A stretch of 57,249 bases of DNA from Acidobacteriota bacterium (lineage in GTDB: Bacteria > Acidobacteriota > Terriglobia > Bryobacterales > Bryobacteraceae), in assembly GCA_003223115.1 (NCBI GenBank), contig QHXW01000311.1:1-57249 (forward strand), in the 5' to 3' direction. The translations under genes were made by a program, and so were the position numbers. Positions 52,353-57,249 of the stretch are shown here, piece by piece; position 1 is the first letter of the stretch, and each line of letters opens with the position of its first letter. The notes below the pieces were generated by a model. The model saw only the letters and a list, made by a program, of their open reading frames with translations. It ran no database searches and was not told the DNA's origin.

Positions 52353-53840
52353 ATGCGCTATTGCTTGATTCTCGGTGCCCTCGTGCTGTTTCTCGCGCCG
52401 GAGATACCGGTGCGGGCGCAATACCCGCCTGGCGGTTATCCGCCTGGCTCTCCGCGCACACCGGGCACTGGGGGAATTCCTGGGATTCCGCGCCGCGGAA
52501 AAAAGAAGACTAAAACTGTGGAGGACAATCAGGAAAATTTCCAGTACGTCACCGGTATTTTTCGGCGACTGGACGACAAGGTGGTGATCGTCGAGGCCCA
52601 AGATTCGCGCATCATCAGTCTGAAGCGCTCCGTCAACACCAAGTTCTACAAGAATGAAGCTGAGATCAAGCCGGAGGTTCTCAAACCGGGAGACCATCTG
52701 ACAGTCGAAGCCACGGAAGACGACGACAGCTATTTGTACGCGGTCAACGTGATCTTCACTAAGGAAGGCACGGAGAAAGAACGCGCTGAAGCGTCAGTTC
52801 CAGTTGATGACAAGTTCGTGACTGGCGACGAAGATGCGCCGCCGGTGCTCGAGCGTAAGGATTCAACGCCTAAGGTCGAAGACAGGACCGGCAGCCTGAG
52901 CGAACACAAAAGCGTTAAAGACGCCACGGCTCGAGCCGCCGCGCCGAAGGAGCCTGCCGACGAAGGCGAAGCACCGCCGTATCTCAGACGAGGGAAACAG
53001 CCGGGCCGGAAATCATCTGCGCCTCAAGAAGTTACCGAATCCCATCCGCTGTCAGCGGACGGGACGATTCCCGTGCCACCGCCCGATCGCGAGTTGAAGC
53101 GCGAAACAGCGGCTGAAGCAGAGGCGGAAACCACGCCCGCGAAGCCTCCCGACGCCAGAATTGAAAAGGCTCGCGCGGCTGCGGCCACTTTCACCGAATC
53201 GCTGCCTAATTATGTATGCCAGCAGCAGGTGACGCGTTTCATCAGTGTCACGCACAACATCGACTGGCAGCCGATGGACCTGATTTCAGCCGAAGTAGTT
53301 TTCGAGAACAACCGCGAGCATTACCGTCACATCGCGATCGACGGCAAACACACCAAGAAGAAAATCGAAGAGCTTCCAGGCGCCAAGTCCACTGGAGAAT
53401 TTGGGACAATGCTTGCGGACCTGTTCTCACCGTCTACCGCGGCCGATTTCGCCGAGCCGCGCATGTCCAGAATTGCCGGCCGTACCGCGTACCTGTATAA
53501 CTTCAGCGTGGAACGAGACCATTCGCACTGGCGTGTCTTCATGCCGTCCCAGTTCATCATGCCGGCTTACAATGGTTCCATTTGGATCGACAAGGAAACC
53601 GGGCGTGTGATGCGCATCGAAATGCAGGCCAACCATGTCCCCGAAGAATTTCCGCTCGATAAAGTGGAAACGGCGGTTGACTACGAGTTCGTCCGCATTG
53701 GTGTACGCGAATTTCTGCTTCCGGTGCACGGCGAGACGCTCACCTGCGAGCGTGGCACCAACCGCTGCAGCCGCAACGTCATCGACTTCCGCAATTACCA
53801 CAGGTATGCGGGCGATGCCTCCATCGAGTTCGCAAAGTAA
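52353..53840 (+). CDS. Exported hypothetical protein with low-complexity middle
   Basis: I do not recognise a characterised family. The 495-residue protein has a signal peptide (MRYCLILGALVLFLAPEIPVRAQ), then a proline/glycine-rich linker (YPPGGYPPGSPRTPG). A small beta-rich domain at about 60-135 (QYVTGIFRRLDDKVVIVEAQDSRIISLKRSVNTKFYKN) resembles a DUF5666-like OB fold. A charged low-complexity region spans about 140-270. A C-terminal domain at about 275-495 has two conserved-looking cysteines (NYVCQQQVTRF, LTCERGTNRCSRNVIDF) and a beta-sheet pattern (GSIWIDKETGRVMRIEMQAN) reminiscent of LolA/LolB-like lipid-binding folds. It is probably periplasmic or outer-membrane-associated. It stands alone. 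Confidence 0.75.
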   Translation: MRYCLILGALVLFLAPEIPVRAQYPPGGYPPGSPRTPGTGGIPGIPRRGKKKTKTVEDNQENFQYVTGIFRRLDDKVVIVEAQDSRIISLKRSVNTKFYKNEAEIKPEVLKPGDHLTVEATEDDDSYLYAVNVIFTKEGTEKERAEASVPVDDKFVTGDEDAPPVLERKDSTPKVEDRTGSLSEHKSVKDATARAAAPKEPADEGEAPPYLRRGKQPGRKSSAPQEVTESHPLSADGTIPVPPPDRELKRETAAEAEAETTPAKPPDARIEKARAAAATFTESLPNYVCQQQVTRFISVTHNIDWQPMDLISAEVVFENNREHYRHIAIDGKHTKKKIEELPGAKSTGEFGTMLADLFSPSTAADFAEPRMSRIAGRTAYLYNFSVERDHSHWRVFMPSQFIMPAYNGSIWIDKETGRVMRIEMQANHVPEEFPLDKVETAVDYEFVRIGVREFLLPVHGETLTCERGTNRCSRNVIDFRNYHRYAGDASIEFAK

Positions 53841-53921
53841 GTCACGCGCCCTGACTGCCACCGTGGAATAACATTCTTGACTCTGCAACGTGGCAGCGCA
53901 GTTACGGCGCTCTGTATGAGA

Positions 53922-54500
53922 TCACTCGTAGCGCAGGGCCCTCAGCGGGTCAATGCGCGCAGCACGCAGTGCCGGCACAAACGTTGCCACCGCAGCGACT
54001 GCCAGCAGGAGGCACGCAACGGAGAGGAGAGTGGCAGGGTCGGTGGGGGTCACTTCAAAGAGTAGACTCCTCAATAAACGGGTCAATGCGAACGCGCCCC
54101 CAAGGCCGATCGCTATCCCTGCTCCAGCAAGAATCAAACCTTCGCGGAACACCAGCCGCGCCACGTCGCGACAGCGCGCACCCAAGGCCACTCGAATCCC
54201 TATCTCCTGCGTTCGCTGGCTCACCGAATAGGAAACCACACCGTATACACCAACGCTCGCCAGCACCCGGCATTGCCGCGAACACGAGCAGAAGCACCAG
54301 TTGCAATCGCGATTGGGCTACCGAATCCGCGAACACATCGCGCATGGTTTGAACGTCGGAGACGGCCTAGTCGGGATCTATCAGATGGACCGCGGTTTCG
54401 ACAGCGTGGGCCATCTGGCGTGGAACATTCCGGGTGCGTACCACCAGGGTAGCGAAATACATCGGCGCCTGCGCGTTGCCAACGAATATCGAATGCTTGC
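53922..54500 (-). pseudogene. C-terminal remnant of a second ADOP-type ABC permease
   Basis: The last 115 codons are an intact FtsX domain end (LASVGVYGVVSYSVSQRTQEIGIRVALGARCRDVARLVFREGLIL ... RAARIDPLRALRYE). Immediately upstream, in another frame, is QTMRDVFADSVAQSRLQLVLLLVFAAM. Before that comes MYFATLVVRTRNVPRQMAHAVETAVHLIDPD, which ends at TAG (54367-54369 on the plus strand) where related proteins have Gln. So there is a frameshift near 54268, a nonsense codon, and loss of most of the N-terminal protein. The arrangement resembles other ADOP copies, and it is decayed like the one at 43.7 kb. Confidence 0.8.
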
Positions 54501-54964
54501 CGAGTCCACTCTTATTCTGACAAACGTGTCAAGTCGCGTCGGTTTCTGCGGTTTCTGCCGCCAGAGACGTTCTCGTCAGGGACCGCTCGTTGCTCATCAA
54601 GCCACCCGCTCCGCGGGGGGGTGTCTGACTTGATGTGCAGCGGACCGGCAGGGAGGGTCTGCAGGATCAACCTGCCGAGCGTGCCGTGCAGCGGTTCGTT
54701 GGTCATTTTCACCATATCCGCGGTGGCAGATAATCTACCATGTCAGCGTCTGGTGCGGCAGCGATATCCTGACAGCGCCGACGTCCGAGCGGATCTAGTG
54801 CGTCGTGTGGTACTGCTAGGGCGCGGAGGCCGCCTCGAGGCTGGCACAGGCAAGCAGAAGAAACGGAAGAATGTTTCGCGCCACTTTGTCCTCAGATTGA
54901 ATTACGCGCAAAGAGTGCTCATGCAGCGCCTACCGTCAGCACGCGCCAGCCGAAGGAGACGGCT
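54501..54964. other. Degenerate spacer, no intact gene
   Basis: The stretch holds a 67-codon minus-strand frame (54512-54715: VKMTNEPLHGTLGRLILQ ... SGGRNRRNRRDLTRL) that may be a fragment of a larger protein, but I cannot assign a family. The remainder shows no convincing coding or structured sequence. It lies between two pseudogenes and looks like decaying DNA. Confidence 0.4.
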
Positions 54965-55635
54965 TCACGAAAGAACAATCCGGCTGACGAGAGCCCGGTC
55001 GCGCGAGATGAGAGCCTCACAGACTTCCTGCGAGGCGACCGGGGTGACCTGGATCTGACAATCCGCGCCCCAATAGATCTCCATCGAATCCGTCATGGCG
55101 CGACACAGTAGTGCCGGCGGAAGCCAAAGCGGCGGCTCTCACTTGGGTAATCATCGAGCCCGGCCCAGCGCCGGATGCGCGAATTCTGCCCGTCCCGCCC
55201 CGATGATCCAGCGCGACCGCACAAGATCGCTATCGAGCGCGCCCCCTCGCCGTAAAGCCCGGTGACCCGGCTGCCCCAGATAAAATCGACGCAGGCCTGT
55301 GCGGCTCTATCAATCATCAATTGGTGCAGCACAGTGCGACGCACTCCCAACCCGCAGCCGGGGGGAAAACTCGCTCCCACTGAGACGCCGGAATCGACTA
55401 AGCGGATGCCGCGAAATGGGAAGGAATTCTTGGCACTCAACTCGATACCGAGCTGGCGCAACGCCGCTAGCGCGTCAGGCATTAAGCCTTCGCCACAGGG
55501 CTTGTCAATGGGAGGGCGGGAGCAGTCGGCAACTACAACCCGAAAGCCCTTCGCGCGAGCGGCAATCGCGGCGGCGAGTCCCGCTGGGCCCCCGCCTACG
55601 ACAAGGACTTCGGTTTCGCGGAGCACTTCGGTCAT
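54965..55635 (-). pseudogene. Truncated FAD-dependent oxidoreductase (geranylgeranyl-reductase/monooxygenase-like)
   Basis: The first 115 codons are a normal NAD/FAD-binding start: EVLVVGGGPAGLAAAIAARAKGFRVVVADCSRPPIDKPCGEGLMPDALAAL with the GxGxxG-type dinucleotide loop. The frame is disturbed around 55220-55250 (ARSIAILCGRAGSSGRDGQ) but regains GQNSRIRRWAGLDDYPSESRRFGFRRHYCVAP. A small deletion then shifts it again; DSMEIYWGADCQIQVTPVASQEVCEALISRD follows in another frame and stops at 54965. Roughly half of the expected protein of about 380 residues, including the second FAD motif, is absent. Confidence 0.75.
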
Positions 55636-55778
55636 TCAGCTTTCAATGCACCGATGTCAGGACGATCTCCGTCCTGTTTCGGGGGCACGGCAGCGCTTCT
55701 TACGGTCAGATGTTGACCACCCGCCGAGCCAAGCCCAACGCTCCGACCAGAATGTGCTCGGAGAGTGCATCTGTTCGA

Positions 55779-57036
55779 CTACGTCCCCACCGCCTCGACG
55801 AATGCATCCAAGTTTTGATCCTCGACCACTAGCGGCGGCGCAGCCTTCAGAACCATGAAGTTGTTACCACAAATTTTCGTCAACATGCCTTTATCCCGGA
55901 ACAATCGCATCACCAGGACTTGCCCGAACATTCCCGGATGGATCTTCATAAAAGCTTCGAATGGAATCCGCAAGCTGATTTTCCGAGGCGCCGTGAACTC
56001 GATCCCGTTCAGAAGCCCCACGCCCCGAATCTCTTTCACCATCTCGTAGTTGGAAAGAACTTCATGCAAGCGTTGGCGCCGGTAATTTCCGGCCACTCGA
56101 GCCCGTTCACCGAGCACTTCCCGCTCGAGCACCTATAGCGTCGCCAGTCCGGCCCGCATGGCCAGACCGTTTTCGCTGAATGTAGATGTGTGGACGATGG
56201 CTCGCCGGATCGAGCTGTACACAGAATCGTAAATCGCATCGGACATCAATAAGGCGCCGCTCGGAATGAGTCCTCCACTCAGCGCTTTTGCAAGCACCAC
56301 CATGTCCGGATCGATGCCAAAATGATGGCTCGCCAGGAACGGGCCGGTCTGGTACATTCCCGTCTGCACTTCATCCAGCACGAACAGAGTGCCTGAACGC
56401 CGGCACAACGCGTGCGCTACCTCGAGATAATCGGGACCGGTACGCGGATGCCTGCTTCACTGAATGGGCTCGACGATGAATGCTGCAAATTGCCTGGAAG
56501 CCAGCCTTTGTTCAAGCGCTTCCAGGTTGTTAAACGAAACCGCTTCCGCGTAGGGCAGCAGCGGGCCGAAGCCAGTTCGCCAGAATGGATCTCCCATCAA
56601 GGAGAGCGCGCCGCAAGTGAGCCCGTGAAAGGCGCCGTCCGCATAGAGCAGTCCCGTGGCGGCTGGTGTGTGCGCGTGAAAACTTGATGGCCGCTTTGAT
56701 CCCTTCACTACCGGAACTCGCAAAATAAACTTTCTTGAACCGGCCACCAGCCCGGTTGCAAAGTTGTTCAGCGAGTTCTCCAGCGATTACCGGCGTATGG
56801 CTTTGCAACATAGCCGGGCCCTGCTGGTCCAGTTCCTGGTGAAGCGCCTCAATGATCCCAGCGTGGCTGTGGCCGATATTGTGAACGCAATATCCCGAAA
56901 GAACATCGAGGATGCGACGCCCTTCCGCTGTATAAAGCTCCGCCCCGATGCACCGTTCATAGCGGACGTTCATCTGGAGCACGTCGAGCAACTTGGCCCA
57001 TTCTTGGCCCATTGAGGATTCACGTGCTCGGTGCAA
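55779..57036 (-). pseudogene. Class III PLP-dependent aminotransferase, multiply broken
   Basis: The start has ERCIGAELYTAEGRRILDVLSGYCVHNIGHSHAGIIEAL and VYFASSGSEGIKAAIKFSRAHT, the class III N-terminus and PLP-phosphate loop. The frame shifts near 56660 (TGLLYADGAFHGLTCGALSLMGDP). It shifts again at 56457 (VEPIQ, then EAGIRVP in the next frame) and near 56430. FVLDEVQTGMYQTGPF (PLP Asp) and VVLAKALSGG (Schiff-base Lys) are present. A TAG at 56133-56135 interrupts RAGLATL-VLEREV. The C-terminus ends in LVVEDQNLDAFVEAVGT at 55779. At least three frameshifts and one nonsense codon rule out activity. The substrate specificity of the ancestor is unclear. Confidence 0.83.
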
Positions 57037-57249
57037 AGAGCGTCCATAGCCGCTGCTGCGACAGTCCGTGGCAAGACAAAGTACCTCGTTCGGATATTTA
57101 AAGGTGTAGAAGTAGAATTTCCCGAGAAATTAACCAGAAGTAGTGTACTCGCTGCAGGTTACGGAACGCTTTGGAGTGCGTTCAACATATCGGGTAAGTA
57201 CCGGATACAAAGCGAGTTTTGAGCCGGCAATAACCCAAATATTCGTCGC
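57037..57249. other. Right edge, nothing recognised
   Basis: A 63-codon plus-strand frame (57031-57222) has no recognisable features and is AT-richer than most of the window. No RNA structure or promoter is clear. It is probably the upstream region of the broken aminotransferase gene. Confidence 0.4.

Noticed and set aside
54512-54715. 67-codon minus-strand frame between two pseudogenes
   Set aside because: Possibly a gene fragment, but no family could be assigned and both neighbours are decayed, so it is not called as a gene.
1-57249. Alternative genetic code with TGA as a sense codon
   Set aside because: Many intact genes end at TGA, including coupled TGATG, ATGA and GTGA junctions, so TGA is a normal stop here; only two in-frame TGAs look anomalous.
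1-57249. Prophage, integrative element, CRISPR array, tRNA or rRNA
   Set aside because: No integrase, terminase, transposase, regularly spaced repeat series, tRNA cloverleaf or rRNA signature was recognised on either strand.

Overview
The window most resembles a chromosomal segment of an acidobacterium, probably of the Solibacter/Bryobacter group. This inference rests on gene content: ADOP-type ABC permeases, two very large Oar-like TonB-dependent receptors with an N-terminal carboxypeptidase-regulatory domain, a TIGR03437 ('Solibacter' domain) secreted protein, a FecR/DUF6600 protein, DUF1080 and DUF4091 proteins, and GC-rich DNA with many GTG/TTG starts. No tRNA, rRNA, CRISPR array or complete insertion sequence was seen.

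Layout. 0.2-3.5 kb: an EVE-domain gene, then a ruined polysaccharide-export set (Wza-like, Wzz-like and BY-kinase pseudogenes). 3.6-10.3 kb: a tight three-gene minus-strand operon of an HprK-like kinase, an Oar-like receptor, and a nucleotidyltransferase fused to an MFS transporter. 10.3-19.8 kb: envelope glycan genes (two GT4 transferases, a Wzz-like protein, two O-antigen-ligase-type proteins), two DUF1328 genes (one broken), a cyclase-family hydrolase, a DtxR/MntR regulator and a TIGR03437 protein. 19.8-24 kb: an Xre-RES toxin-antitoxin locus with a broken toxin, and a second Oar-like receptor. 24-28 kb: a YVTN beta-propeller protein, a DUF1080-like protein and a GT39 membrane transferase. 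28-32 kb: DoxX, a DedA-rhodanese fusion with an in-frame TGA at a cysteine position, a cupin, and a two-domain beta-oxidation enzyme. 32.5-37.7 kb: a FecR/DUF6600 protein, an amidase, a broken membrane protein, a hydroxypyruvate-isomerase-like protein, and ParDE with a broken toxin. 37.9-43.5 kb: a MeaB-epimerase fusion coupled to an acyl-CoA dehydrogenase, a Tat-exported Gfo/Idh/MocA oxidoreductase, and a two-gene membrane operon. 43.7-57 kb: a deleted ADOP pseudogene, an IorAB-type molybdenum hydroxylase, an apparently intact RHH/MazF module, a RibD-like reductase, a PilZ protein, DUF4091 and unknown secreted proteins, and three more pseudogenes (ADOP, FAD oxidoreductase, class III aminotransferase).

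Two themes stand out. First, about a dozen genes are broken, by 1-nt indels in short runs, short tandem duplications, nonsense codons and large internal deletions. Genes of 2-3 kb elsewhere in the window are perfectly open, so uniform sequencing error does not explain this. Second, two loci deserve experimental attention: the HprK-like / receptor / nucleotidyltransferase-MFS operon, which looks like an uncharacterised modification-and-transport system, and the DedA-rhodanese gene, whose TGA sits at a conserved cysteine and is followed by a SECIS-like stem-loop.
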